Shown piece by piece: positions 35,662 to 44,995 of a stretch of DNA of 64,000 nt. The translations under genes were made by a program, and so were the position numbers. Position 1 is the first letter of the stretch; each line of letters starts with the position of its first letter. The notes beneath the pieces were generated by a model, which worked only from the letters and a program-made list of their open reading frames with translations, searched no databases and was not told the DNA's origin. The stretch comes from Verrucomicrobiaceae bacterium (GTDB lineage: Bacteria > Verrucomicrobiota > Verrucomicrobiia > Verrucomicrobiales > Akkermansiaceae), in assembly GCA_027491155.1 (NCBI GenBank), contig JAIXWR010000031.1, forward strand, positions 28,323-92,322. Direction: 5' to 3'.

Positions 35662-38600
35662 TCAGAAATCGACCCGCAGGCGGACGAAGCGGCGGTTGTC
35701 GGCCGAGGGCACCGGGACGCGCACCCGGTCGTAGCCGGCCAGTAGCGGATGGGGCACAACCGTCGGGCTGCCGAGCGGGAGCCAGGCAGGGCTTGAGAGC
35801 GCGGTGCTGCTTTCGGCGACGTAGGAGGCCGGAGAGAGGCCGCTGCGGCGGCGGTTGAAGACGAAGTCGAAGGAGTTGCCAGCGCGTTCGAGAACGGGTG
35901 CGATCGACCGGTCCGCGACATGGGGCGAGCCGCCGAGGGCGTATTCGAGGAAGCTGCTGAAGCCGTCCTTGTCGTCGTCGCGGTTCCAGTCGGCGCTGTC
36001 GGGCGAGGCATCGGCAAAGAGACGGTAGTGCCACAGCGAGGAGTCGTTGGCCGCGGCGGTTTCGGTGGCGAGGCCGCTGATTTCGGCGGGGCCGAGGGCG
36101 CGGGGGTAGATGCGGACGTCGTCGAGGCTGCCGATGAAGAGCCGGTCCTGGACGTCGGAGCCGACGCGGACGTCGATGGAGGCGGTGGTGGCGAGGGCGC
36201 GCGCGCCCTGGGTGGTGAAACTGGTTTCCAGCACGCCGTCGATGTAGAGCTGGACGTCGAGGACGTCCGGGGTGCCGTCGTTGGTGAAGGTGGCGGCGAC
36301 GTGCCGCCATTGGCCGTTGTTGATGAGGGTGCTGCCTTCGCGGAAGCCGCCGGTGACTTCGATGCGGAGTCGGCCGTTCTGGGCGAGGAAGGTCCACTTG
36401 TTGCCGTTGCTGTTAGGTCCCCACGCGATGATCGGGTATTGGCCGGTGCCGGTGGTTTTGATCCAGGCGCTGACGGTGCGGGCGGCGGTTCCGGTGATGC
36501 CGGTGAAGCCGGTGAGGTTGAGGTGCTCGCCGGACGTGCCGCTGAAGTTGAGGGCGGAGCCGAAGCGGCCGGTGGTCCAGCGGGCGGCGGGTGAGGTGGT
36601 GATGCTGGTGGATTTGCCGGTGGCGTCGGTGACGGTGTTGCCAGCCGCTTCGTCGAGGGGCAGCCACCATTCGGTTGCGGGCGAGGCGATCACGGTGACG
36701 ATGGTGCTGGAGGTGGTCGCGCCGCCGTCGGTGATGGTGTAGCCCAATGTGACGTGGCCGGTGAAGTTCGCTGGGGCGGTGAAGAGGATGCCACCGCCCT
36801 GGATGACCGCGCTGCCGGTGGCGGGCGCGGTGACAGAGGTGATGGAGAGGGCGGCGGGGAGGCCGTCGTCGAGGTCGTTCGAGAGGACCGGGATCACAAC
36901 GGCGGCTCCGGGCCGGGCGTATGCTTGGTCGGGCTTGGCTTGAGGAGGCGAGTAGGGGTTGTTCGTCACGTTGATGGTCACGGTGGCGGAGTCGGTCGAT
37001 TCGCCATCGGTGATGGTGTAGCCGAAGGTCGCGGTGCCGGTGAAGCCGGTGGGTGGGGTGTAGCGGATTTTTCCGGACTCGATGACCGCGCTGCCGTTGT
37101 TCGGGGTGGTGACGCTTTGGATGGAAAGAGGGGATGGCTGGCCGTCGTCGCTGTCGTTGGCGAGGACATCTACGAGGATCGACTGGTCGAGCTGGGTGGA
37201 GGCGTTGTCGTCGTTCGCCGCGGGATTGGCCGGTGCTTCGGTGAAGAAGGCCGCGGCGGGCACGGGCTGGCGCGGGACCCCGGGGCCGGTCCATTCGAGC
37301 GCGAGGTTGCGCGCTCCGCTACGATGCCTGTAGTAGAGCCGGAACGGGTGGAGGCCGGCCGCGAGCTGGACGGGAACCGAGCTGGCATTGCCGGCGTGGT
37401 TGAAATCTTCGTCGATCACATGGCCGTCGTGCAGCCAGAGCTGCGCGCCGGTGTCGGAGGCGAGGTGGAAGGTGTAGGCCCCGGGGGTGGGGACTTGAAG
37501 GTAGCCGGTGAAAGCGATGCCGAAGTGTTCGTCGGACGGGCGCACCGCGAGGTCGGGGGTGGTGGACACTCCGGTCGCGACCGGGACGAGATCGCGGAAC
37601 TCGGGGACCCAGGTCCAGGTGCCGGCGGGATCGGTGAAGGTGCTCCATTTCACCCCGTTGGCGGCGGCCGCGGGACCGCGCGGGGGCAGGGCGATGCCGT
37701 CGTAAGGCCGGGTCACGCCGGCGCCGGGGCGGCGGGCGGTCAGTGCCAGGTATTTCATTTCCGACTGCAGGGCGGGAAGGGTGGCCGCGAGGTTGTTAGC
37801 CTGGCCGGGATCGCTGGTGACGTCGTAGATCTGGAAATCCTCGTTGCCGGTGGCCATCGCGGTGCGAATGCCCATGTGATTGCCGATCCGGAGGCATTGC
37901 ATCTGGCCTTTGGGGGCGTTGCGGTGGTTGGGGAACTCGGGCCAGTCCGGCGTGTTGCCGCTGCTTTGGAACTCGAAGTAGAGGTAGCCCTTGTCACGCT
38001 GGGTGCCGGTGCCGGTCAGCGTGGGGGCGATCGACACGCCGTCGCAGTAGGCGGGGGGGGTGACGCCGGCGAGGTCGCAGAAGGTGGGCATCCAGTCCCA
38101 GAGGGCGATCGGGCGTGAGATCTCGAGGATGTTGGCGGGGTTGTTGGTGGCGCCGGCGATTTTTCCGGGCCAGCGGACGATGGCGGGGGCGCGGATGCCG
38201 CCTTCCCACATGTCGCGTTTGACGCCTTCCAGGTTGGCGTAGGACTCGAAGGTGCGGGGGTTGTTGCCTTCGTTGTGGGCGCCGTTGTCGGTGGTGAAGA
38301 CGCAGAGGGTGTTGTTGTCGATGCCGAGATCCTGGAGGGTGCGGATGATGTCGGCGATGGACTCGTCGATGCGGCGGATCATGCCGACGTGCTGTTTTTC
38401 GGAGTTCGCCCAGCCGGCGGGGATGTCGGGATGGGTGAAGGCGTCGACGACTCCGCTGCCGTTGGCGGTGCTGGCGTAGCGGACCTTTCCGGTGCCGTCG
38501 GTGGCGGTGGTCCATTGGATGCCGCCGGTGAGCGGGTTGCCGTCGGTGTCGAGGGGCGGGTAGGCGACGGCGGGGCGCTGCATTTTGAAGTGCGGCGTGT

Positions 38601-39282
38601 CGTAGGCGAGGTAGAGGAAGAAGGGCTGGGTGTCGCCGTCGGTGGCTTCGGTGATGATCTCTTTTTTCGCGGCGGCGGTCCAGGCGTCGGTGGTGTAGAG
38701 GTCGGCGGAGGCGTCGGTGACCTGGCGGTAGTCGTCGTAGATGAAGGCGCCCTTGTCGGTGCCGCCGTTGTTCGGGAAATGCTCGTGGCCGTCGGCGTGG
38801 AAGAGGTAGCCGAAGAAGCGGTCGAAGCCGCGGTCGAGCGGGTGGGAGGCGAGGTTCTGCGATCCGGTGCCGGCGAGGGGGACGGAGCCTTCGGCACCGG
38901 CGAGGCCGTCCTTGCCGATGTGGATGGTGCGATAACCGGCGGCCTTGAGGACGGAGGCGATGTTGTGGTTCGGCGGCAGGGCCTTGTCGAACTGGCTGTC
39001 GCGGATGTCGCAGTGGCCCTGGTGACGGCCCTGGAGGAGGGAGCCGCGAGACGGGGCGCAGACGGGAGCGGCGATGTAGTGGTGGGTGAGTTTCGCGCCT
39101 TGGGCGGCCATCGCGTCGAGGGTCGGCGTGTCGAACTTCTTGGGGTTGGCGCGCTGGTCCTGCCAGAAGCAGCCGATGTCGCCGTAGCCGAGGTCATCGA
39201 CGAAGAAGAAGATGATGTTCGGCCGGTCCTGGGCGCCGGCGGTGGCGAGCGCGAGGACGGAGGCGAGCAGGGTGCGGAGCAT
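35662..39282 (-). CDS. Giant exported sulfatase with PA14, Ig-like and LamG domains
   Basis: A 1,206-residue secreted enzyme. The signal peptide (about 1-18) is followed by a sulfatase domain (20-500), which opens RPNIIFFFVDDLGYGD. The CAPSRG segment carries the cysteine converted to formylglycine by a maturase, and GKDG and VFTTDNGAHNEG supply further active-site residues. Next come a PA14-like domain (about 540-670, FAFTGYLQVPTPGAYTF type), two Ig/cadherin-like repeats (about 680-860, each ending GYTITDG), a LamG domain (865-1090), and a tail with DDDKDGFSSFLEYALGG. It should remove sulfate esters from bound polysaccharide. The C-terminal modules are for binding. ATG 39282 begins the signal peptide. 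Confidence 0.9.
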   Translation of the reverse strand: MLRTLLASVLALATAGAQDRPNIIFFFVDDLGYGDIGCFWQDQRANPKKFDTPTLDAMAAQGAKLTHHYIAAPVCAPSRGSLLQGRHQGHCDIRDSQFDKALPPNHNIASVLKAAGYRTIHIGKDGLAGAEGSVPLAGTGSQNLASHPLDRGFDRFFGYLFHADGHEHFPNNGGTDKGAFIYDDYRQVTDASADLYTTDAWTAAAKKEIITEATDGDTQPFFLYLAYDTPHFKMQRPAVAYPPLDTDGNPLTGGIQWTTATDGTGKVRYASTANGSGVVDAFTHPDIPAGWANSEKQHVGMIRRIDESIADIIRTLQDLGIDNNTLCVFTTDNGAHNEGNNPRTFESYANLEGVKRDMWEGGIRAPAIVRWPGKIAGATNNPANILEISRPIALWDWMPTFCDLAGVTPPAYCDGVSIAPTLTGTGTQRDKGYLYFEFQSSGNTPDWPEFPNHRNAPKGQMQCLRIGNHMGIRTAMATGNEDFQIYDVTSDPGQANNLAATLPALQSEMKYLALTARRPGAGVTRPYDGIALPPRGPAAAANGVKWSTFTDPAGTWTWVPEFRDLVPVATGVSTTPDLAVRPSDEHFGIAFTGYLQVPTPGAYTFHLASDTGAQLWLHDGHVIDEDFNHAGNASSVPVQLAAGLHPFRLYYRHRSGARNLALEWTGPGVPRQPVPAAAFFTEAPANPAANDDNASTQLDQSILVDVLANDSDDGQPSPLSIQSVTTPNNGSAVIESGKIRYTPPTGFTGTATFGYTITDGESTDSATVTINVTNNPYSPPQAKPDQAYARPGAAVVIPVLSNDLDDGLPAALSITSVTAPATGSAVIQGGGILFTAPANFTGHVTLGYTITDGGATTSSTIVTVIASPATEWWLPLDEAAGNTVTDATGKSTSITTSPAARWTTGRFGSALNFSGTSGEHLNLTGFTGITGTAARTVSAWIKTTGTGQYPIIAWGPNSNGNKWTFLAQNGRLRIEVTGGFREGSTLINNGQWRHVAATFTNDGTPDVLDVQLYIDGVLETSFTTQGARALATTASIDVRVGSDVQDRLFIGSLDDVRIYPRALGPAEISGLATETAAANDSSLWHYRLFADASPDSADWNRDDDKDGFSSFLEYALGGSPHVADRSIAPVLERAGNSFDFVFNRRRSGLSPASYVAESSTALSSPAWLPLGSPTVVPHPLLAGYDRVRVPVPSADNRRFVRLRVDF

Positions 39283-39314
39283 GGCGGTGGGGACGGTCAA
39301 TGAAACCTGGTGGT

Positions 39315-39434
39315 CCGGAGCATGACGACTCCGGCGGGCAAGGTGAGTGCGGGAAGCGGGGCGAGGAGAAATGCGGCGGTTCTCATCAGACGTGCTTGGG
39401 TCAAAGCCCAATGACCGAAGCCGGCCGGGTATTA
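39315..39434 (-). promoter_or_regulatory. Shared 27-nt element plus leader hairpin upstream of the large sulfatase
   Basis: CCAATGACC-N6-GGCCGGGTATTA occurs at 39408-39434 (plus-strand reading), 125 bases before the ATG. It is identical in all 21 fixed positions to the copy at 33435-33461; only the six central bases differ. A hairpin CCGGAG-CATGACGA-CTCCGG (39315-39334) lies between it and the start, as with the other copy but with unrelated sequence. Confidence 0.55.
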
Positions 39435-39477
39435 GGGGGAGTCTTTCGGGGACTGGAAGAATTCCGCCGCTTGCCGG

Positions 39478-40938
39478 TCAGGGCTCGACGCGCTTCGAGC
39501 GTAGCGCGCCCATCGCGTCGAGTTGCCGTTCCAGTTCGACCGACATGGCGGCGGCGCGCTCGGGTTGTTCCGAGGCGAGGTTGTTGGTTTCCGCGAGGTC
39601 GGAGGCGAGGTTGTAGAGTTCCGTCATGCCGTCCGCGTGGTTGCGGATGAATTTCCAATGGCCTTCGTGGAGGATCGAGAAGTGGTCGTTGTTGTGGCCG
39701 TGGGGGTAGTGGGTGACGAGCTGCTGCGGGCGTGTCGCGGGACCGCCTTTCAAGGCCGGGCGCAGGTCGTGGCCGTCGAAGGATGGGACGCCGGAGACTC
39801 CGGCGATCTCCAGCAGCGTCGGGAAGAGATCGGCGATGGAAACGAAGCCGTCGTGATGGGATCCGGCGGGGATCTTCAGTTTTTCCTGCGCGGGATGGCT
39901 GGCGGCCGGCTTGGCCCAGGCCGCGATCATCGGGACGCGGATCCCGCCTTCGTAGCGCATGCCTTTTTTGCCTCGCAGCGGGGCGTTGCCGGAAACGACG
40001 GGTGCGGCCTTGTCGTTGGGAATCGGGGCGTCGCCGCCGTTGTCGGAAAGGAAGACCACGAAGGTGTTCTCCGCGATGCCGAGGGCGTCGAGTTTGGCGA
40101 GAATGTCGCCGAGCGAGCGGTCCATGCTTTCGATCAGCGAGGCGTAAGCCTGCTGTGGCTTCGGCAGGTCAGGATAGTTCTTCGCGAAGCGCGGATCGGC
40201 TTGGAACGGCGAGTGCACGGCGTAGTGCGCCATGTAGGCGAAGAAGGGCTGCTTGTCCTTGGCGGCGGTCTCGATGGCCCCGCAGAGCTCGCGGGTCAGC
40301 ACTTCGGTCAGGAAAAGGTCCTGCCCGTGCCAGCGGTCGAGGCCGGGGACGTGATGACTGCCTTTGCCGAAGGAATCCCGGGCAAAGTAGGAACCCGGAT
40401 GACCGATCTCGTTGCCGGCGATGTTCACCTCGAAGCCGATGGCTTTCGGATCCTGCCCGAAGGCCCCGCGGCTGCCGAAGTGGGCCTTGCCGCAATGGAT
40501 CGTGCGGTAGCCGGCGGCCTTGAGAAGCGCGGGCAGGGTCTTCTCGCCGGCCGCGATGCCGGTCCTGCCCCAGCCGTCGGGGGAGCGGAGGTGCTTCACG
40601 TCGTTGTCGCCGTTCTCGGCACCCGTGGGACTGGTCCAATTGGTCACGCGGTGGCGGGCGGGGTTCTTGCCGGTCATCAGGGTGATCCGCGACGGCGTGC
40701 AGACCGAATGGGCGTAGGCCCGGGTGAATTTCATGCCGCGGGCGGCCAGGGCTTCCATGGCCGGCGTGCGGTAGCGGCGGTTGAGATCGGTGACCACGGG
40801 CTTGCCCTCCGCGTCGTGGAGAAAGGGCAGCGAGGTGTCCTGCCAGCCCATGTCATCGACGAGGAAGACCAGCAGGTTCGGCCGCTGGCCGGCGGTGGCG
40901 GTGACGAGCAGGGCGAGGAAAGCGAGAAGCGTCCGCAT
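39478..40938 (-). CDS. Exported sulfatase
   Basis: A 486-residue single-domain sulfatase with a Sec signal peptide (MRTLLAFLALLVTATAG). RPNLLVFLVDDMGWQD provides the metal-binding aspartates, and SVCTPSRITLMTG carries the cysteine to be converted to formylglycine. KAHFGS, HYAVHSPFQ and VFLSDNGGDAPIPN are the later active-site segments. It is full length for arylsulfatase-A-type enzymes acting on sulfated polysaccharides. It reads toward the large sulfatase, with 195 bp between, and is divergent from DUF1800. The shared 27-nt element is not found upstream of it. ATG 40938 begins the signal peptide. Confidence 0.92.
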   Translation of the reverse strand: MRTLLAFLALLVTATAGQRPNLLVFLVDDMGWQDTSLPFLHDAEGKPVVTDLNRRYRTPAMEALAARGMKFTRAYAHSVCTPSRITLMTGKNPARHRVTNWTSPTGAENGDNDVKHLRSPDGWGRTGIAAGEKTLPALLKAAGYRTIHCGKAHFGSRGAFGQDPKAIGFEVNIAGNEIGHPGSYFARDSFGKGSHHVPGLDRWHGQDLFLTEVLTRELCGAIETAAKDKQPFFAYMAHYAVHSPFQADPRFAKNYPDLPKPQQAYASLIESMDRSLGDILAKLDALGIAENTFVVFLSDNGGDAPIPNDKAAPVVSGNAPLRGKKGMRYEGGIRVPMIAAWAKPAASHPAQEKLKIPAGSHHDGFVSIADLFPTLLEIAGVSGVPSFDGHDLRPALKGGPATRPQQLVTHYPHGHNNDHFSILHEGHWKFIRNHADGMTELYNLASDLAETNNLASEQPERAAAMSVELERQLDAMGALRSKRVEP

Positions 40939-41045
40939 GGCCCGGATACGTCCCTTGCGGTCCCCGGGCTGCAATGAAAATTTCCGCGCCGCGCAACCAC
41001 CCCGCGCGTCGCCGGTTTCCAACGGGTAACCCGATCCTTCCCGCC

Positions 41046-42593
41046 ATGCTTCCCGCCGCACCTGACGAATGGACCTTGTTCGAAGCCGCCCACCTGCTCC
41101 GCCGGGCCGGCTTCGGGGGATCTCCGGACGAGATCAAGCTGCTGCACTCGATGGGCCGCCACCGGGCGGTCGAGAGCCTGCTGGCACCGTCCGAGCCGGT
41201 GGACGCCTTCCCGCTTCCCGCCTGGGCGAACCGCGAGCAGGCGGTGGCCGACATGAGGGAGCGCCTCCAGCAGTTCCAGGAAACCCGCCGCGCGACCCGC
41301 GACATGACCGCGGAGCAGGCGGAGCGCTTCCGCCGGCAGTCGCAGCAGCAAGCGCAGCAGGAGAACCGCCGCCACGGCCTCGAAGGCCAGGGCTGGTGGT
41401 TCCGCCGGATGCTCAAGACCCGGGCCCCGCTGCGCGAGAAGATGGTGCTGTTCTGGCACGACCATTTCGCGACCTCGATCCAGAAGGTGAAGCAACCGGT
41501 GCTGATGATGATCCAGAACGAGCTGTTCCGGAAGCACGCGACCGGCTCGTTCAAGGAGCTGACCCACGCGATCCTGAAGGATCCCGCGATGATGCTTTAC
41601 CTCGACACGCAGACCTCGAAGAAGGGCAAGCCGAACGAGAATTTCGCCCGCGAGGTGATGGAACTCTTCACGCTCGGTGAAGGAAACTACAGCGAGCAGG
41701 ACATCAAGGAAGCCGCCCGCGCCTTCACCGGCTACCAACTCAACCGCTTCAACGGAACCGTGGTCCACGAACCCCGCCAGTGGGACGGGGGCGAGAAGAC
41801 GATCTTCGGCAAGACCGGCAAGTTCGACGGCGACGGGGTGATCGACCTGATCTTCCAGCAAAGCGCCGCCTCGGAGCTGATCCCCCGCAAGCTGTGGGAA
41901 TACTTCGTGGCCGAAAACCCGCCGCAGGAGGGGATCGACGCGCTGTCGAAGTCCTTCCGCGAGGCGGATTTCCGGATCGAGCCGCTGCTGCGCGAGATCT
42001 TCCGTTCGCAGGCCTTCTATTCGGAGAAAGTGATCCGCAACCAGATCAAGAGCCCGATCCAGTTCCTCGTCCAGATGCTCAAGGAACTCGAGCTCGCCGA
42101 CCCGCCGCAGGCCTACACCATCAATGCCCAGCAGCAGCTCGGCCAGGTGCTGTTCATGCCGCCGAACGTCGCCGGCTGGGACTGGGGCAAGGCGTGGATC
42201 AACACCAACACCTTGCTCACCCGCTACAACGTCGCCGGCTTCATCACCAAGGGCTCGCAGGAGGCCGCGAAGGACGCGCCGGCTGACGACGGGCCGATGA
42301 TGGACATGCAGATGGACCGCCGCGAGGCGCTGCGGGCCGGTGCCATGCAGATGGCCGAGCGCAACTGGGTGGGGCCGGACTTCGAGAAGATCGCGCCACG
42401 TTCACTGCGCGAGGATCCCGAGATGCTGGTCGACGCGCTGGTGTTCCGCTTCTTCCAGGCCCCGCTCGGCAAGAAAGAGCGCGGCGCCTTCGTCGAATAC
42501 GCGACCTCCAAGAAGGGCGCGATCTTCACCAACAAGGAGGCGGGCGAACTCTGCCACCTGATGCTGAGCACGCCGCACTACCAGCTCGGCTGA
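41046..42593 (+). CDS. DUF1800 family protein
   Basis: A 515-residue protein with the family plan: LFEAAHLLRRAGFGGSPDEI at the N terminus, REKMVLFWHDHFATSIQKV in the middle, REVMELFTLGEGNYSEQDIKEAARAFTGY later, and PPNVAGWDWGKAWINT toward the end. No signal peptide is evident from the ATG at 41046. The family is abundant in Planctomycetes, Verrucomicrobia and Bacteroidetes. It is nearly always next to a DUF1501 protein, as here, and is associated with exported machinery of unknown function. A Gln/Arg-rich helix (residues about 80-115) looks like a coiled coil. Confidence 0.9.
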   Translation: MLPAAPDEWTLFEAAHLLRRAGFGGSPDEIKLLHSMGRHRAVESLLAPSEPVDAFPLPAWANREQAVADMRERLQQFQETRRATRDMTAEQAERFRRQSQQQAQQENRRHGLEGQGWWFRRMLKTRAPLREKMVLFWHDHFATSIQKVKQPVLMMIQNELFRKHATGSFKELTHAILKDPAMMLYLDTQTSKKGKPNENFAREVMELFTLGEGNYSEQDIKEAARAFTGYQLNRFNGTVVHEPRQWDGGEKTIFGKTGKFDGDGVIDLIFQQSAASELIPRKLWEYFVAENPPQEGIDALSKSFREADFRIEPLLREIFRSQAFYSEKVIRNQIKSPIQFLVQMLKELELADPPQAYTINAQQQLGQVLFMPPNVAGWDWGKAWINTNTLLTRYNVAGFITKGSQEAAKDAPADDGPMMDMQMDRREALRAGAMQMAERNWVGPDFEKIAPRSLREDPEMLVDALVFRFFQAPLGKKERGAFVEYATSKKGAIFTNKEAGELCHLMLSTPHYQLG

Positions 42594-42618
42594 AGTTCCA
42601 AGTATGAAAGTTCCAAGT
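42594..42618. repeat. Direct repeat between DUF1800 and DUF1501 genes
   Basis: AGTTCCAAGT occurs at 42594-42603 and 42609-42618, and CCAACT follows. Simple repeats like this one and the heptamer repeat at 4433 fill short gaps between co-directional genes. Origin and role are unknown. Confidence 0.5.
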
Positions 42619-42641
42619 GCCAACTGAAACCGCTTAAGCCA

Positions 42642-43946
42642 ATGAAAACTCGCCGTGAATTCCTGCGCTCCACCGTGCTGGGTGCTTCCGCCACCTGGAC
42701 GGTGCCGATGTTCGTCGAGCGGACTTTCGCCGACCTCCACCTCGGGGCCCGCGACCTCGCCACCCAGGCGGTCACCGGGAAGGATGATACGATCCTCGTC
42801 GTACTTCAGCTCGCCGGCGGCAACGACGGGCTGAACACGCTCGTTCCTTTCGCCGACGATGCCTACCACAAGGCCCGCCCGCGACTGGCCAAGAAGGAGA
42901 AGGAGCTGATCAAGCTGGGCGACCAGGTCGGCCTCAACGCCTCGATGCCGTTCCTCGGCAGCCTGTTCAAGGAAGGCAACCTCGGCATCGTCCAGGGCGT
43001 CGGCTACCCGAACCCGAACCGCTCGCACTTCGTCTCGACCTCGATCTGGGAAACGGCGGACACCGCGAACCGGTCGAGCACCGGCTGGATCGGCCGCTAC
43101 TTCGACAACGCCTGCCCCGGCGCCGACCCGACCGTCGGCATCAGCTTGAACAAGACGCAGCCGGAGTCTTTCGGCGCGATGAAGAACCCGGGCGTCTGCC
43201 TGAGTTCGCCCGAGCTCTACCGCTGGATCCACGGCGGCGGCGAGAAGGCGCAGGCGGAGGAGTTCTTCGCCTCGCTCAACGCGCCGGAAGACCACGACGG
43301 CCCGGTCGACGGCGCCTCGATCGACATGCCGGCGGGCGGCAAGGCCGGCGGGATCCAGGGCGAGGACAACCTGGCCTTCCTCGAGCGCGTCGCGATGGAC
43401 GCGCGGGTCAGCTCCGCGAAGATCCTCCAGCTCGCATCGAAGTACCGCACCAAGGTTACCTACGACGGCACGCCGATCGCGCGCAGCCTGAACATGGTGT
43501 CGAGGCTCATTGCCGGCGGCATGCCGACGAGGGTTTACTACGTCAGCCACGGCGGCTTCGACACCCACAACCAGCAGATCAACTCGCACGACCGCCTGCT
43601 CAGCCAGCTCGATGGCGCGTTGAAGTCGTTCTTCGCCGACCTCAAGGCGCAGGGCAACGACAAGCGGGTGGTGCTGATGACCTTCTCCGAGTTCGGCCGC
43701 CGGGTGGCGGAGAATGCCAGCTCCGGCACCGACCACGGCCGGGCCTCGTGCATGTTCCTCGCCGGCGAAGCGGTGAAGGGCGGTCTCTTCGGCAAGTATC
43801 CCAGCCTGACCGACCTCGACGCCGGCGACTTGAAGCACCACGTTGATTTCCGCTCGGTCTATGCCTCGGTGCTCGAGGACTGGCTGAGGACCTCGTCGAA
43901 GCCGGTGCTGCGCGGGGACTTCCCGAAAATGGGGCTGATCGGGTGA
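42642..43946 (+). CDS. Tat-exported DUF1501 family protein
   Basis: A 434-residue protein with a twin-arginine signal at the N terminus (KTRREFLRSTVLGASA), so it is exported folded. The DUF1501 motifs are all present: LQLAGGNDGLNTLVPFADD, GVGYPNPNRSHF, then HGGFDTHNQQ and TFSEFGRRVAENASSGTDHG. This sulfatase/alkaline-phosphatase-like fold keeps metal-site residues, so hydrolase activity is possible but unproven. It follows DUF1800 by 48 bp, and the pair certainly works together. No Shine-Dalgarno is visible before the ATG. Confidence 0.92.
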   Translation: MKTRREFLRSTVLGASATWTVPMFVERTFADLHLGARDLATQAVTGKDDTILVVLQLAGGNDGLNTLVPFADDAYHKARPRLAKKEKELIKLGDQVGLNASMPFLGSLFKEGNLGIVQGVGYPNPNRSHFVSTSIWETADTANRSSTGWIGRYFDNACPGADPTVGISLNKTQPESFGAMKNPGVCLSSPELYRWIHGGGEKAQAEEFFASLNAPEDHDGPVDGASIDMPAGGKAGGIQGEDNLAFLERVAMDARVSSAKILQLASKYRTKVTYDGTPIARSLNMVSRLIAGGMPTRVYYVSHGGFDTHNQQINSHDRLLSQLDGALKSFFADLKAQGNDKRVVLMTFSEFGRRVAENASSGTDHGRASCMFLAGEAVKGGLFGKYPSLTDLDAGDLKHHVDFRSVYASVLEDWLRTSSKPVLRGDFPKMGLIG

Positions 43947-44019
43947 GGACTCCAGCCGGTGAAATCCGGGAATGCTTTTTGAGATGCAGGGTCCGCGTGT
44001 TCCGTAGATCCTTGCACCC

Positions 44020-44952
44020 ATGAAAGCACTGCCTTGGATCCTTGCCCTCGTCCTTTCCGCCGCCGCGGCCGGTGAAGTCACCGCCGTGCGCGATGGCAAG
44101 CAGATCGTCGTCCGCGCCGGGGAAAAGGAGATCCTCCGCTACCAGGCCGAGGCCGGCGAGCTACCGCGCGCCGACATTCCGGAGATCTTCCGGCGCGGCG
44201 GCTACATCGCCTCGATCCACACGCCCGGCGGTAGGAAGGTGACCGATGATTTTCCGAAGGACCACCTGCATCACCACGGCGTCTGGAGCCCGTGGACGAA
44301 GACCGAATTCGAAGGCCGCAAGCCGGACTTCTGGAACATGGGAGCGGGCACCGGCCGGGTCGATTTCGTCGCGGTGGACGAGCTGTGGCAAAAGGACGGC
44401 CGGGCCGGATTCACGGTGCGCCACCGCTTCGTCGACATAACGGCGAAGCCGGAAAAGGTGGCGCTGTTGGAGACCTGGAAAGTCACGGTGTCGACTGCCG
44501 CCAAACGTCACGTCATCGATCTCGACATCACCCAGACCTGCGCCGGCGATTCCCCGCTCAAGCTGCCGGAGTATCACTACGGCGGTCTCGGTTTCCGCGG
44601 CAACGGCGAGTGGAACGGCGCGGGGAACTGCCGCTTTCTCACCGCCTCCGGCCTGAGCGACCGGAAGGAGGTCAACACCGCGAAGGAACCGTGGTGCTGG
44701 GTCGGTGGAAAAGTCGGCGGGGAGACCTGCGGCGTGACGATCCTTTGCCATCCTTCGAACTTCCGCGCGCCGCAGCCGATCCGCGCGCACCCGACCGAGC
44801 CCTTTTTCTGCTACGCCCCGCAGCAGGGCGGCGCGATGGAGATCGTGCCGGGCAAACCCTACGTCGCCCGCTACCGGCTGGTCGTCGCCGACGGCGAGCC
44901 GGAACCGAAGGCCGCCGCGGAGTGGGCGGCCGAGTATGCCACGGTGAAGTGA
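44020..44952 (+). CDS. Exported PmoA-like (DUF6807) protein
   Basis: A 310-residue protein with a signal peptide (MKALPWILALVLSAAAAG). The family called PmoA after an early mislabel has no link to methane oxidation. Its members are often encoded near sugar-processing genes of Planctomycetes and Verrucomicrobia. The signature here is the DHLHHHGVWSPWTKTEFEG segment, with histidines likely to bind a metal, plus EYHYGGLGFRG. The fold resembles the galactose-mutarotase beta-sandwich. The substrate is unknown. It lies 73 bp after DUF1501 and may share its transcript. Confidence 0.82.
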   Translation: MKALPWILALVLSAAAAGEVTAVRDGKQIVVRAGEKEILRYQAEAGELPRADIPEIFRRGGYIASIHTPGGRKVTDDFPKDHLHHHGVWSPWTKTEFEGRKPDFWNMGAGTGRVDFVAVDELWQKDGRAGFTVRHRFVDITAKPEKVALLETWKVTVSTAAKRHVIDLDITQTCAGDSPLKLPEYHYGGLGFRGNGEWNGAGNCRFLTASGLSDRKEVNTAKEPWCWVGGKVGGETCGVTILCHPSNFRAPQPIRAHPTEPFFCYAPQQGGAMEIVPGKPYVARYRLVVADGEPEPKAAAEWAAEYATVK

Positions 44953-44995
44953 TCTTCCTTGGCGAAGCCGGTGCCGCGGCGGTTCAATCCGCCGC

